Below are positions 55,452 through 64,000 of a stretch of 64,000 nt of DNA, one piece after another (the stretch's first letter is position 1; every line of letters starts with the position of its first letter). The DNA is taken from assembly GCA_937981555.1 (NCBI GenBank), contig CALJOK010000044.1:62001-126000 (forward strand), read 5' to 3'. This DNA comes from an uncultured Saprospiraceae bacterium. Lineage in GTDB: Bacteria; Bacteroidota; Bacteroidia; Chitinophagales; Saprospiraceae. The notes below the pieces were generated by a model. That model searched no databases, was not told where the DNA came from, and saw only the letters and a program-made list of their open reading frames with translations. The translations under genes were made by a program, and so were the position numbers.

Positions 55452-56783
55452 TCACCCCTTTGATTTCTCTAAAATTTTCAAAAACCGTTCATCATTTTTA
55501 TATTTCTCCAAAGACTTCTCCCCTTTCAACTTCTCCTTCAAAGGATAAGCCAGCGGTTTAGAAATTGCAATTTCAATATTCTCAAAAAACAATTCATCAT
55601 TCCCTTCGTCCGCAAAAATAAAAGCAAGTGTCGCATAAGCCCAACCATTATTTTTATCAATTTCTAATGATTTCTTAACATCTATTTTAGCTAGCTCAAA
55701 TTGCTTTAACTTCCGATAAGAGTTACCACGATTATTTAAAGAGTATGCTGCACGCACAGGGTCTAACTCTATAGATTTTGAAAAATCCAAAATCGCCAAT
55801 TCATTTTTTTCCATCAAATCATAAACATATCCCCGGTTATTGTACGCCTCAGTATAATTCGAATCAATTACTAAAGCTTTAGTATAATCCGCAATAGCAT
55901 TGTTATATTGTTTCAATTTCCGAAAAGCGATCCCTCTATTTTTATACAAATAAACCGTGTCGGGTGCCAACTCCATCGCTTTAGTATAATCCGCAATTCC
56001 CTTTTCTATTTCATTCATATCAACATGTAATCCAGCTCGATTATTCCAAATCCAAAGTTCGGTTGAATCTAACATAAGCGCTTCTTCAAAGTCCTCCATA
56101 GCTAAGTCAAATTCACCAATTTCAATATTACTTTTTATTCTAAATTTCAACGCCTCTATATTTTCAGGATCAATCATCAGCGCTGAATCAAAGTCAACAA
56201 TAGCAGAATCATATAATGCTAAATCATGATAAGTCATCCCTCTTGTATAAAAATAATCATACTCATAACTATTCAATTTTATGGCTTTAGTAAAAAATGT
56301 AATCGCTGTATCCAATTCATTTTTCTCCACATACACTTGACCTTTATTAAAAATAGCATCTGAATATCGAGGATTCAAATCAATCGCCTCATTGAAATCA
56401 TCGAGCGCCTCATCATAATTTTTTAAATACAAACTTAAAGCACCTCGACTATTATATGCCTCGGCAAATCGTGGCGCATTTTCTATCGCTTTATCATAAT
56501 CAATTCGAGCTTCATCGTATTTTTCTAAATTATAATTGCATTGCCCTCGCTTGTTATACGCCTTCGAATGAAATTCTTTATCCATTCTAATCACTCGATC
56601 AAAGTATAGAATTGCCACATCATATTTTTTGGCAAAATAGGCTCCTGTTCCTCGATAATAAATATCATTTACGGTAGGTTTTTCCAACACAATAGAGTTT
56701 CTCGCAGCTTGCGCAAATGTATTGTTACAAAAAAGCAACATCCCAAAAATTATAATTGCCTTAATGGCAGATAGGTATTTCAT
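55452..56783 (-). CDS. Secreted TPR-repeat protein
   Basis: 443 aa with a signal peptide (cleaved near NTFAQ) and about 11 tandem tetratricopeptide repeats of 34 residues covering 40-420, e.g. AYNKRGQCNYNLEKYDEARIDYDKAIENAP (split by register, positions about 75-105). TPR superhelices bind peptides or scaffold protein complexes; here the location is periplasmic or outer-surface. It lies 15 bp after the haemoglobin gene and is probably in one operon, with no obvious functional link. Confidence 0.85.
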   Translation of the reverse strand: MKYLSAIKAIIIFGMLLFCNNTFAQAARNSIVLEKPTVNDIYYRGTGAYFAKKYDVAILYFDRVIRMDKEFHSKAYNKRGQCNYNLEKYDEARIDYDKAIENAPRFAEAYNSRGALSLYLKNYDEALDDFNEAIDLNPRYSDAIFNKGQVYVEKNELDTAITFFTKAIKLNSYEYDYFYTRGMTYHDLALYDSAIVDFDSALMIDPENIEALKFRIKSNIEIGEFDLAMEDFEEALMLDSTELWIWNNRAGLHVDMNEIEKGIADYTKAMELAPDTVYLYKNRGIAFRKLKQYNNAIADYTKALVIDSNYTEAYNNRGYVYDLMEKNELAILDFSKSIELDPVRAAYSLNNRGNSYRKLKQFELAKIDVKKSLEIDKNNGWAYATLAFIFADEGNDELFFENIEIAISKPLAYPLKEKLKGEKSLEKYKNDERFLKILEKSKG

Positions 56784-56798
56784 TATAAATATTTTGAA

Positions 56799-57191
56799 TC
56801 AAACGATCGGTTTAAAATTTGGATTGTCTTTGAGATATTGTAATTTATGGCTAAATAATTTCCCCATATTATCTGCTCGACGTTTGGCTTCTTCAGCTTG
56901 TTCACCCTCAAAATTTTCATCAATCGTCTGATGAAAAAGTACCACCCAATGTTCGAAGTGAGAAGTATCTACAGGTAAACCAATATGTTTTTGAAATGGA
57001 TTGCCCGTATATTCTCTTTGGAAAAACAAAATCGTATTCCAAAAACTATACATTCTTTCCAAGTGCTTTGGCCAATTTTCATCTGGGATCCGTCCACCAA
57101 AAACTGGCCCTAGTTTTTTATCCTCTCGTATCTTTCCGTAAAATTTATCTACAAATATTTTGATATCCTCTTTTCCTGCGATGTCTTTCAT
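56799..57191 (-). CDS. Group III truncated haemoglobin
   Basis: 130 aa, single trHb domain. Visible are Tyr18 in FYGKI (B10-like), the E-helix segment HLERMYSFWNTILFF, YTGNPFQKHIGLPV and the proximal haem His78 in SHFEHWVVLFHQTI; the compact length with this order fits group III. Such globins bind O2 or NO in the cytosol and help detoxify NO or supply oxygen. It leads a two-gene operon with the TPR gene and is divergent from iorAB. Confidence 0.92.
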   Translation of the reverse strand: MKDIAGKEDIKIFVDKFYGKIREDKKLGPVFGGRIPDENWPKHLERMYSFWNTILFFQREYTGNPFQKHIGLPVDTSHFEHWVVLFHQTIDENFEGEQAEEAKRRADNMGKLFSHKLQYLKDNPNFKPIV

Positions 57192-57218
57192 TATTTACTT
57201 TTTCATAATTGAATAAAA

Positions 57219-57236
57219 CAAAAGTAAACAAAACTA
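57219..57236 (-). promoter_or_regulatory. Two overlapping candidate -7 boxes for the globin gene
   Basis: TACTTTTG (57226-57219) and TAGTTTTG (57236-57229) on the minus strand both fit TAnnTTTG and lie 28-45 bp before the ATG at 57191. Neither has a TTG at ideal distance. Confidence 0.4.
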
Positions 57237-57392
57237 ATCAGGACATTGTCAAAGTAATTTCAAGTTTTATTTGCTCAACCATAATACTACATCAAATTTT
57301 CTAGTTGTTAAATCCTTGTAAAACATTTCCTCCTCCACACTCATTCTCACATTTTTTAATTATTTTGCCATAAAAATAAAATACCGAATCTT

Positions 57393-57851
57393 ATGGCAAC
57401 TTACAATCTAAACATTAATGGAAAAATGCAAACCGTTGAAGCAGAGTCTGATACTCCGATGCTTTGGGTTTTGCGAGACACAATTGGGTTAGTCGGCACC
57501 AAGTATGGTTGCGGAATTGCTCAATGTGGCGCATGTACTATTCACCTCAACGGACAAGCAATGCGATCTTGTCAACTTACTGTCTCAGCAGTTGAGGACA
57601 AAAAAATAACTACCATTGAAGGTCTTTCAGCTGATGCATCTCACCCTTTACAAGATGCTTGGCGCCAACACGATGTTCCACAATGTGGTTATTGCCAAGC
57701 AGGTCAGATTATGAATGCAGCAGCTTTACTTAGCAATAATCCCTCTCCTAGTGATGACGATATTGATAATGCCATGCGTGGAAATATTTGCCGATGTGGT
57801 ACCTATAACCGAATCAAAGCAGCGATCAAAACAGCGGCAAAAAACGGTTAA
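57393..57851 (+). CDS. iorA: (2Fe-2S) subunit of an IorAB-type molybdenum hydroxylase
   Basis: 152 aa. A plant-type ferredoxin domain has [20 protein letters not shown] (C-x4-C-x2-C), its fourth Cys near residue 62 in RSC, and an all-helical second domain with CGYCQAGQ and ICRCGT for the second cluster. It carries electrons from the molybdenum subunit encoded just downstream. The family includes isoquinoline 1-oxidoreductase and aldehyde/nicotinate-type dehydrogenases; the substrate cannot be told. The FAD subunit of xanthine-dehydrogenase enzymes is absent here, as expected for IorAB. Confidence 0.9.
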   Translation: MATYNLNINGKMQTVEAESDTPMLWVLRDTIGLVGTKYGCGIAQCGACTIHLNGQAMRSCQLTVSAVEDKKITTIEGLSADASHPLQDAWRQHDVPQCGYCQAGQIMNAAALLSNNPSPSDDDIDNAMRGNICRCGTYNRIKAAIKTAAKNG

Positions 57852-57853
57852 TG

Positions 57854-57873
57854 ATTAACTATGAATAGTTAAT
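57854..57873. repeat. Perfect palindrome between iorA and iorB
   Basis: ATTAACTAT-GA-ATAGTTAAT is a 9-bp arm palindrome in the 68-bp gap between the two genes, resembling the TTAACCATT-type elements at 26097 and 30351. It could tune relative expression. Confidence 0.5.
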
Positions 57874-57919
57874 AGTTAAGTATTATTTTTTCAAAAAAAG
57901 ATCTTAATCATAATTCATT

Positions 57920-60229
57920 ATGGAAAATATAAATAAAGTTAATCGTCGTAATTTTCTAAGATTATCTGCGCTTTCGGGTGGTGGTTTAGTTTTAGGATTC
58001 AATTGGAGTTCGTGTAATTCTCCTAAGGATGTTACTCCAATCAAAGCCATGCCTAAGGAATGGTTTGGTATCAATGCATTTTTAAAAATAGGTGACAATG
58101 GTATGGTGACTATTTATTCACCAAACCCTGAGATTGGACAAAATATCAAAACCTCCATGCCGATGATCGTCGCGGAAGAACTCGATGTAAAATGGGAAGA
58201 CGTGATAGTCGAGCAAGCTGGATTGAATACGGAATGGTATAGTCGCCAAGTCGCAGGTGGAAGTCAATCAATTCGTCATGGCTGGAAAAGTTTAAGAATG
58301 GCTGGTGCAACGGCTAAGCGAATGCTAGTCAATGCTGCTGCCCAACAATGGGAAATTGATCCTACTGAATGTACTGTCGTTGACGGAATGATTTCTAATG
58401 GAAAAGGAGAAACGCTAGGTTTTGGTGATGTGGCAAAAGTGGCTGCAACAATGGAAGTTCCAAAAGAGGAAGATGTCAAATTAAAAGAAACTAAAGATTA
58501 TAAAATCATCGGAACTGATCGAGGTAATGTCGATATGGAAAATATCATTACTGGAAAACCACTTTTCGGAATTGATACGAAGCGAGATGGAATGATGTAT
58601 GCAGCAGTTTTGCGATCACCTGCCTTTGGTCAAAAATTAGTTTCAGTTGATGATACTGCTACACTAAAAATTGCAGGAGTACAAAAGGTAGTTAAAATGC
58701 AAATCCCTCAGCGACAAAAATTCAAAGGGGAAGATGTGATGTTGGATAAAATTGCTGTGGTCGCTAACTCAACTTGGGCTGCCATGAAAGGGAAGGAAGC
58801 CTTAGTAGCAGTTTGGGAGAATTCCTCTCCAGGAGAAAATACCACCAATCATAAAGTAGCTTTAAATAAGTTGACCGAGAGTCGAGCAGAGAAACCAGTT
58901 CGATTGGATGGAGATCCTGATCAAGCATTTGCGCAAGCAGATGAAATTATTGAAAGAACTTATGAGTCTCCGTTCTTGCCTCATAACTGCATGGAACCAA
59001 TGAATTTTTTCGCTAATGTAACTGACCAAAAAGTAGAACTCGTTGGACCAATTCAAACACCTGAATGGACTCGAGGTCGAGTGGCTGGTTTGCTCAACCT
59101 GATTGAAGAGCATGATCCAGAAGATAAGGATGCTGCAAAGGCCGCTACAGAAAAAGCATTTGCAAAAATTGATTTGCAAATGACTCGAATGGGTGGTGGT
59201 TTTGGTCGAAGACTTTATGGCGATTTCGCTTTGGAGGCGGTTCAAATTTCTAAAGAAACCAAAACACCAATTCAAGTAGTCTGGTCACGGGAAGATGATA
59301 TGACAGCGGGAACTTATCGTCCTGCCGTACATTATAAAATTCGAGCAGCAATCAAGGATAACAAAATTACAGGTTATCATTTGATTGAAGCTGCTGTAAA
59401 TGGAAATATGTGGTCGTCGTTGGCTGATGGATTTCCAGCTTCTGGAATCGGTAATTATCAATGCGATAATCATTCTCTCGAAAGTAATGTTTCGACAGGT
59501 GCTTGGCGAGCGCCTTACACTAATTTCTTAGCATCAGCTGAGCAAAGTTTCCTAGATGAGGTGGCGCAAAAAACTGGACAAGACGCGGTGCAAATGCGTT
59601 TGGATATCTTGGAGCAAGCAAAGGTGGCATTCGATGCTCACACAAAACTGGAAGAAGAAATAGAGGATGAAGAGAAATTAAAAATAGCGAAACAAGGTTT
59701 GATGGCAAAAGGAAATTATGAACCTGACCGATTTATTGCAGCTATAAAAATGGCAGCAGAAAAAGGCGGCTGGGGAAATACTCCTTCTGGAACACATCTT
59801 GGATTTAGCGCATTTTATTCTCACAATACTTATGTGGCGCAAGTTGCTCAAGTCAAAGTGGTAGATGATGTGCCAAAAGTAGAAAAAGTAATTTGTGTAG
59901 TGGATTGTGGAATTGTAATCAATCCTTTAGCTGCAACTAACTTGATTCAAGGTGGTGTGATTGATGGAATTGGTCACTCAATGTTTGGTGATTTCACTTT
60001 TGAAAACGGCCAACCTTCAATGGAAAATTTCAATAAATATCGCTTAATCAGAATGGATGAAGCGCCTCAAATTGAAGTGCATTATGTCGATAATGGAAAA
60101 TCTCCAACAGGACTTGGTGAACCTACTTTGCCTCCTGCAGGTGCTGCGATTGCCAATGCATTCCACTCTGCTACAGGGGTAAGAATGTATAATCAACCAT
60201 ACGTAAAAGACAATAAAGTATTAGGATAA
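57920..60229 (+). CDS. iorB: Molybdopterin-binding subunit of an IorAB-type hydroxylase, Tat-exported
   Basis: 769 aa. The N-terminus has the twin-arginine pattern NRRNFLRLSALSGG (residues 8-21), so the enzyme is expected to fold with its cofactor and pass through the Tat pathway. An Ald_Xan_dh_C-like domain follows, then Mo-cofactor-binding segments MGGGFGRRLYGDFALEA (about 425) and GLGEPTLPPAGAAIANA near the C-terminus, with the catalytic-type Glu in GEP. It hydroxylates N-heterocycles or aldehydes with water as oxygen source. It needs MoCo with cytosine or related maturation factors, not present here. The electron acceptor, often a cytochrome, is also absent. Confidence 0.92.
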   Translation: MENINKVNRRNFLRLSALSGGGLVLGFNWSSCNSPKDVTPIKAMPKEWFGINAFLKIGDNGMVTIYSPNPEIGQNIKTSMPMIVAEELDVKWEDVIVEQAGLNTEWYSRQVAGGSQSIRHGWKSLRMAGATAKRMLVNAAAQQWEIDPTECTVVDGMISNGKGETLGFGDVAKVAATMEVPKEEDVKLKETKDYKIIGTDRGNVDMENIITGKPLFGIDTKRDGMMYAAVLRSPAFGQKLVSVDDTATLKIAGVQKVVKMQIPQRQKFKGEDVMLDKIAVVANSTWAAMKGKEALVAVWENSSPGENTTNHKVALNKLTESRAEKPVRLDGDPDQAFAQADEIIERTYESPFLPHNCMEPMNFFANVTDQKVELVGPIQTPEWTRGRVAGLLNLIEEHDPEDKDAAKAATEKAFAKIDLQMTRMGGGFGRRLYGDFALEAVQISKETKTPIQVVWSREDDMTAGTYRPAVHYKIRAAIKDNKITGYHLIEAAVNGNMWSSLADGFPASGIGNYQCDNHSLESNVSTGAWRAPYTNFLASAEQSFLDEVAQKTGQDAVQMRLDILEQAKVAFDAHTKLEEEIEDEEKLKIAKQGLMAKGNYEPDRFIAAIKMAAEKGGWGNTPSGTHLGFSAFYSHNTYVAQVAQVKVVDDVPKVEKVICVVDCGIVINPLAATNLIQGGVIDGIGHSMFGDFTFENGQPSMENFNKYRLIRMDEAPQIEVHYVDNGKSPTGLGEPTLPPAGAAIANAFHSATGVRMYNQPYVKDNKVLG

Positions 60230-60250
60230 TTTTTTGAAATTATCTTTTAA

Positions 60251-60293
60251 AAGTAGCCTTCAAGACTTTGGTTTTGAGGGCTATTTTTTTTTT
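60251..60293 (+). terminator. Intrinsic terminator after iorB
   Basis: TAGCCTTCAA (60254-60263) pairs with TTGAGGGCTA (60274-60283) with one G-U, followed by ten T. Confidence 0.85.
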
Positions 60294-60325
60294 AAAATTC
60301 TATTCGTTAATTCTAGTAAGATTTA

Positions 60326-60333
60326 TATTTTTG
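60326..60333 (+). promoter_or_regulatory. Candidate -7 box for the DUF4272 gene
   Basis: TATTTTTG fits TAnnTTTG and lies 28 bp before the ATG at 60362. The upstream -33 region has only TTCG. Confidence 0.4.
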
Positions 60334-60361
60334 TCTATTAAAAAATATTAAAAATAAAGTT

Positions 60362-61573
60362 ATGGAAAATTGTACGATCTACTCTCATTATCTCAACTTC
60401 GAAAAAGTTGTCCAAATCGTCAAAGAAAATTTACCAAAAGCTAAGGTAGAATTTAACGACGGAGGAATGAATAAATCTCTCATCGCAACGATCAAAGGAG
60501 GTTTCTTCGGAAAAAATAAAACCCTAAAAATTAATTACCGTCAAAGACAAAACCCATCTTACAAAATAAAAGAAGTCGAATGTGGACTGACTCAAAACTT
60601 GGCAGGCATGGCTAATTTTATACAATCAATTTCTCCTCAAAATGATGCAGTAAAAAGTAAACTGGTTCACAAAGTTCTAGCTGCTAATTGCGAAATGCCT
60701 TTTATGGCTGAACCTGAAATCATTCCTGAATTCAAAACTGTTCTCGACAATATTGTGCAGGAACTAGATGCATTTATTTTTGCTCAACCTTCTAAAGTTT
60801 TTAATAATTCAGATAGCCAACATTTTCTCGATAAAAATTTTGATTTGATTTTAGATGCCAATGGCAATTGTGGAATTCAAGACCTTGAAGTAAATATTGA
60901 GTCTAAATATTATGACGCACCTGTGGAAAATGCTACTGAAGACCAGATAAATCGAAAAACAAAATCTGAACTTTTTTTAAATTCACATGGAATAAAAGTG
61001 AATAAACATTTGCCTTGCGTCGAATCTCTTGAAGAGACCAAAATTCGAAGCGCTGACGAAATTATTGATAGAGCTTATGCTTTGATGGTAACGGCTGCCA
61101 AAGGAGAAGGTATCGAACAACAACATTTAGAAAAATTAATTCACGATAAAAAAATCGATTCTCTCTCTCCCAAAGAATCTAATATTTTCCAAATGGAAAA
61201 CTTAAATGACCAAGACCGAGCTTACGCAACTTGGAGGTATGAAAGTTTATATGTGATGCTTTGGGCTTTGGGAAAAATGGATAAATTGAAATTCCCTAAT
61301 GAAATTTGCGATGTTCAAGCAATCGTTGGAGCGCTGATCAAAACCAATAAAGAAGAACTAAAAAATTCTATCCAATTAAAAAGTGCTTCAGAAATTCTAG
61401 ATGAATCAGATAAAATTTATCGCATGAGTTGGGCTTGTGTCGATGCTAGAATCAAAGGAGAGCAAGTAGCAGGGAATATAAATCCAAGTATCATTTTCGA
61501 AAGACATTATGCCATAAATTGGTTGACAAATTATCAAAATCAAGATTGGGACGATGTGTCAACTGATACCTAG
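60362..61573 (+). CDS. DUF4272-containing protein
   Basis: 403 aa, cytosolic by sequence. The C-terminal half (about 195-395) matches DUF4272 in style: KTKSELFLNSHGIKVNKHLPC, ATWRYESLYVMLWALGKMDKL, and SWACVDARIKG. The N-terminal part (1-150) is a separate alpha/beta region with YSHYLNFEKVVQIVKE. No catalytic residues are recognised, and the domain's function is unknown. A strong terminator follows. Confidence 0.8.
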   Translation: MENCTIYSHYLNFEKVVQIVKENLPKAKVEFNDGGMNKSLIATIKGGFFGKNKTLKINYRQRQNPSYKIKEVECGLTQNLAGMANFIQSISPQNDAVKSKLVHKVLAANCEMPFMAEPEIIPEFKTVLDNIVQELDAFIFAQPSKVFNNSDSQHFLDKNFDLILDANGNCGIQDLEVNIESKYYDAPVENATEDQINRKTKSELFLNSHGIKVNKHLPCVESLEETKIRSADEIIDRAYALMVTAAKGEGIEQQHLEKLIHDKKIDSLSPKESNIFQMENLNDQDRAYATWRYESLYVMLWALGKMDKLKFPNEICDVQAIVGALIKTNKEELKNSIQLKSASEILDESDKIYRMSWACVDARIKGEQVAGNINPSIIFERHYAINWLTNYQNQDWDDVSTDT

Positions 61574-61612
61574 TTTTATTTTCTAAATAATTTATGTGAT
61601 TGATTTTTTATC

Positions 61613-61656
61613 AAAAAAAGAGCTTCCAGATTCTTAAAATCTAGAAGCTCTTTTTT
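61613..61656. terminator. Intrinsic terminator after the DUF4272 gene
   Basis: AAAAAAAGAGCTTC-c-AGATT (61613-61632) pairs with AATCT-a-GAAGCTCTTTTTT (about 61638-61655), one mismatch, with A and T runs on both sides. Confidence 0.9.
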
Positions 61657-61678
61657 CAAATTTATTTTATTATCTGAA

Positions 61679-61804
61679 TCATCCATTGATGTATTTTTCC
61701 CTTGAAGAATCCACACTTCTCTCCCCCATCAGTTCCCGATGCAAATCTTCAATCGAAGAATTTCCTACAACGACTAGCATTATCATCGCAATAATCACAG
61801 TCAA
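61679..61804 (-). CDS. Possible small membrane protein, 41 codons
   Basis: An open frame begins at TTG 61804, or at ATG 61786 / 61780, and ends TGA at 61679-61681. It encodes a hydrophobic N-terminus (LTVIIAMIMLVVVGN) followed by a charged tail (IEDLHRELMGERSVDSSREKYING). The start overlaps the end of the WG-repeat gene by the close spacing of 1 bp, which suggests translational coupling. It is too short to judge by coding statistics, so this is tentative. Confidence 0.35.
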   Translation of the reverse strand: MTVIIAMIMLVVVGNSSIEDLHRELMGERSVDSSREKYING

Positions 61805-61805
61805 T

Positions 61806-63998
61806 TTAATAGTTCAAAAATGAATGTTGCGCATCTTCTTTATAATTTAATCGAAGTGTTCCGTTGACGATTTCTTGCTCTTCATTGAGGTAATTAATAT
61901 TTTGAAAATACAAAAACGAATCAGAATTCTCAGTCGCAGGATTTTGGCTATTGGAACTTCCTAAGTACCATTTCCCATCTTGAAAATACACTTTACTAAA
62001 GCGTAATTTTGTCGATTTCAAATTAATCAAAAAACATTCCTGCGTTTCTAAATTGATCCAAACCCTGGGAGCTTCTTCTTTATAAAGTGGTTCGTAAACC
62101 ATTTGATCTTGCAACTTACTTTGAATCTCCAAAAGGCTTTTCAATTTTTGCTTCTCTTCCAAATTGCCTTTTTGATAATCAATTTTGGATGTAGAAAATT
62201 TGTTGGAAAAAATAGTTCGGTCTAATGAATTATATTTGATGGGATAAAATTCCATCTCCTTTAAAAGTCCTTGCTGTTGAAGTTTTTTCAAAGTAGACTT
62301 TAAAGGATTACCTTTAATTTTTTCATTGTCAAAAAACAACCAAAGCATTTCCTCTCCTCCTGAAAATCCAATTCCCGAAACAGTTCTAAAAAAAGGGATT
62401 TCAATCATTACTTCATTTCCTTTTTTGTCTTTTGTAAAAATAAGTTTCTGTCCTGTCGAGTCTTCGTTAAAATTATATTGAATCAAAAAATCATTTTCTA
62501 GGATATGTTGATAGCGATTCTCTTTTAAATCTTGACTAGCAGCTAAGTTTAATTTATTAAATCTTTCTCCATAAAAATCATAGCGGTATTGTTCTGGGTT
62601 TTCCTTTGTTCCAATTTCTTTTCCATTGGAATCCAAAACAATTATTTCGTCATTCTTTTTTCCTAATATTTCAGTTGTTCTTTTTGCAAAATTTGATTTA
62701 ACAATAATTTCATCATAGATAAAAGGAGTAATTTCTTTTCCTGCTTGATTAAGCATTGCAAATTTTAAGGCAGCTGGTTTTCTAACAAATGTGTACTCCT
62801 TTCCTTTTTTCACCTGAGAATAAGTCGGTGGAGTGATCTCTCTTCCTGCTTGATTGTAAGCGGCAAAAAGTGGTTGACCTTTTTTGTTAGCAAAAAATAA
62901 ATGATCATTCGCGTATATTATTTCATCAAATTCAAGCGGTAAAATTTCTTTCCCTAAATAGTCCTTCACGCCAGATTTTCTTATTGACAACCATTGACTT
63001 CTATGCTTATAAATTTTCGTGTCTAGATAAAAATCTGGCGTCACCGTTTTCATTGCTTGATTTTCCAATTCAACTATTTCTTGAAAATCATTTCGAAAAA
63101 TAAATTGTTTTCTAGATATATTAAAGGTGTAAATTCCTTTGACTAAATTCTTAACATCGACACTATCTTTTTGAAAAACTAATTTTCCATTTTGATCAAA
63201 CATCCTTGACATTTGACCATCAAAAGCAATTATATAATTTCCATCATTTGATAATTCTATGTTTCTATAAATAGGTTGAGCGAGTTCTTTTCCTTCTAAG
63301 TCAATACAACCAACTCTTCGAATTACACTATTATCTTTTATTGTTTTAACACCAACTCTGTAGAATTTTTCATTTAATAATTTAATACCATCATTGTATT
63401 TGCACTCCGTAAATGTATTAGCGGAAGCGTTATTCAAATTCGCTAAACCAATTTTTTCTTCCATATTTTCAATAGTAAAAAGATCGGGAGCAATCTCTTT
63501 AATTTTTTTATATTCGATTGGAATAATGACCTCTCCAGTAAAATCAAGAAGTCCCATTTTTTTTCCAATCCATGCTTTCAAATATTTATTTTCCATCAAA
63601 GGAATTTCCTGATTCATTGGTGAAAGCGAACTGTAAATCATTGGGATGATAAAATTATTCAAGCTATCAATAACTCCAGCTTTTTGATTTTTCACGATCA
63701 TATAATTACTATATGTTCTTGGCAACAAATAATATTCGAAAGGAATGATCGTTTCCGTGTCACTAAAAAAACCTTGATAATATTCACCCGTAAAATAACC
63801 AAAATTTCGCCCCACACTTGATCTATAAAGTCCTGGACGAATCGTATCAATTTCATTTAAAACTTCGAGCGGAGGTAATTCTTTTGGGTAAGATGCCTTC
63901 CACGGTTCGATAGCCATTTCGACAGAAAGGTTTTCAGTTTGACCGCTTGACCAAAAAAAGAGAAGAAGAAAAAAGAGAAGTAAAGGTAATTTTCTCAC
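61806..63998 (-). CDS. WG-repeat-containing secreted protein
   Basis: 730 aa from a GTG at 63998, with the signal peptide MRKLPLLLFF... cleaved near WSSGQ; the window ends two bases upstream, so an earlier start cannot be excluded. From about residue 80 it has repeated WG/KWG-type units: GLLDFTGEVIIPIEYKKIKEI, GCIDLEGKELAQPIYRNIEL, KDYLGKEILPLEFDEIIYA and MLNQAGKEITPFIYDEIIVK. Each is a short beta hairpin with an I-P-x-x-Y core. The C-terminal 200 residues differ and show a beta-rich domain. Function unknown; such proteins are thought to bind surfaces or ligands. Confidence 0.85.
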   Translation of the reverse strand: MRKLPLLLFFLLLFFWSSGQTENLSVEMAIEPWKASYPKELPPLEVLNEIDTIRPGLYRSSVGRNFGYFTGEYYQGFFSDTETIIPFEYYLLPRTYSNYMIVKNQKAGVIDSLNNFIIPMIYSSLSPMNQEIPLMENKYLKAWIGKKMGLLDFTGEVIIPIEYKKIKEIAPDLFTIENMEEKIGLANLNNASANTFTECKYNDGIKLLNEKFYRVGVKTIKDNSVIRRVGCIDLEGKELAQPIYRNIELSNDGNYIIAFDGQMSRMFDQNGKLVFQKDSVDVKNLVKGIYTFNISRKQFIFRNDFQEIVELENQAMKTVTPDFYLDTKIYKHRSQWLSIRKSGVKDYLGKEILPLEFDEIIYANDHLFFANKKGQPLFAAYNQAGREITPPTYSQVKKGKEYTFVRKPAALKFAMLNQAGKEITPFIYDEIIVKSNFAKRTTEILGKKNDEIIVLDSNGKEIGTKENPEQYRYDFYGERFNKLNLAASQDLKENRYQHILENDFLIQYNFNEDSTGQKLIFTKDKKGNEVMIEIPFFRTVSGIGFSGGEEMLWLFFDNEKIKGNPLKSTLKKLQQQGLLKEMEFYPIKYNSLDRTIFSNKFSTSKIDYQKGNLEEKQKLKSLLEIQSKLQDQMVYEPLYKEEAPRVWINLETQECFLINLKSTKLRFSKVYFQDGKWYLGSSNSQNPATENSDSFLYFQNINYLNEEQEIVNGTLRLNYKEDAQHSFLNY

Positions 63999-64000
63999 AG

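Noticed and set aside
57393-60229. Xanthine dehydrogenase
   Set aside because: The FAD subunit is missing and the large subunit has a Tat signal and the IorB-type order, which fit the isoquinoline-oxidoreductase-like group better.
1-64000. tRNA, rRNA, insertion sequence or prophage genes
   Set aside because: No cloverleaf, ribosomal sequence, transposase or phage structural gene was recognised on either strand.

Overview
The window reads as chromosomal DNA of a gliding-type member of the phylum Bacteroidota, most like the Saprospiria/Chitinophagia side of the phylum. The grounds are low G+C (about one third by eye), type IX secretion (T9SS) sorting domains of both the short Por type and the CHU_C 'gliding motility-associated' type, a PorP/SprF-family membrane protein, a SusC-like TonB receptor, a short primary sigma factor without the long region 1.1, AT-rich leaders without clear Shine-Dalgarno sites, and several TAnnTTTG boxes typical of Bacteroidota promoters. 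The genus cannot be fixed from sequence alone.

Layout. 1-20 kb: two giant surface proteins on the minus strand. The first (at least 3651 aa, running off the left edge) is a P-domain plus about 35 Ig/PKD-like repeats. The second (about 2530 aa) is a reprolysin-like metalloprotease followed by 23 PKD domains. A small M23 peptidase gene lies between them. 20-26 kb: a beta-propeller-like lipoprotein, an unrecognised 1147-aa secreted protein and a small beta-barrel protein. 26-30 kb: a TonB-dependent receptor behind a clear TPP riboswitch, then a NadR-like P-loop kinase divergent from a conserved hypothetical. 30-34 kb: era, a secreted CE1-type esterase, and a PorP/SprF protein. 34-42 kb: a third giant, an SprB-repeat adhesin with a CHU_C terminus, upstream of and codirectional with the PorP/SprF gene as in known sprB-sprF pairs. 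42-46 kb: a Crp/Fnr-family regulator divergent from the giant, an omega-amidase-type nitrilase, a barrel-like protein and rpoD. 46-54 kb: lipoproteins, a Nudix-like protein, a TruC-type pseudouridine synthase with an Lrp/AsnC regulator, a MarC-family protein, a T9SS-exported PGRP-like amidase, a barrel protein and an EamA exporter. 54-64 kb: a DCC/membrane fusion, a TPR protein with a truncated haemoglobin, an IorAB-type molybdenum hydroxylase pair, a DUF4272 protein and a WG-repeat protein running to the right edge.

How the genes work together. The dominant theme is the cell surface. Five proteins carry T9SS-type C-termini, the PorP/SprF protein is a likely export or anchoring partner for one CHU_C giant, and the three giant genes take up about 26 kb, some 40% of the window. 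The second theme is vitamin uptake: a promoter, TPP aptamer, candidate terminator and receptor form a self-contained thiamine-responsive unit. I found no rRNA, tRNA, insertion sequence, prophage or CRISPR array.
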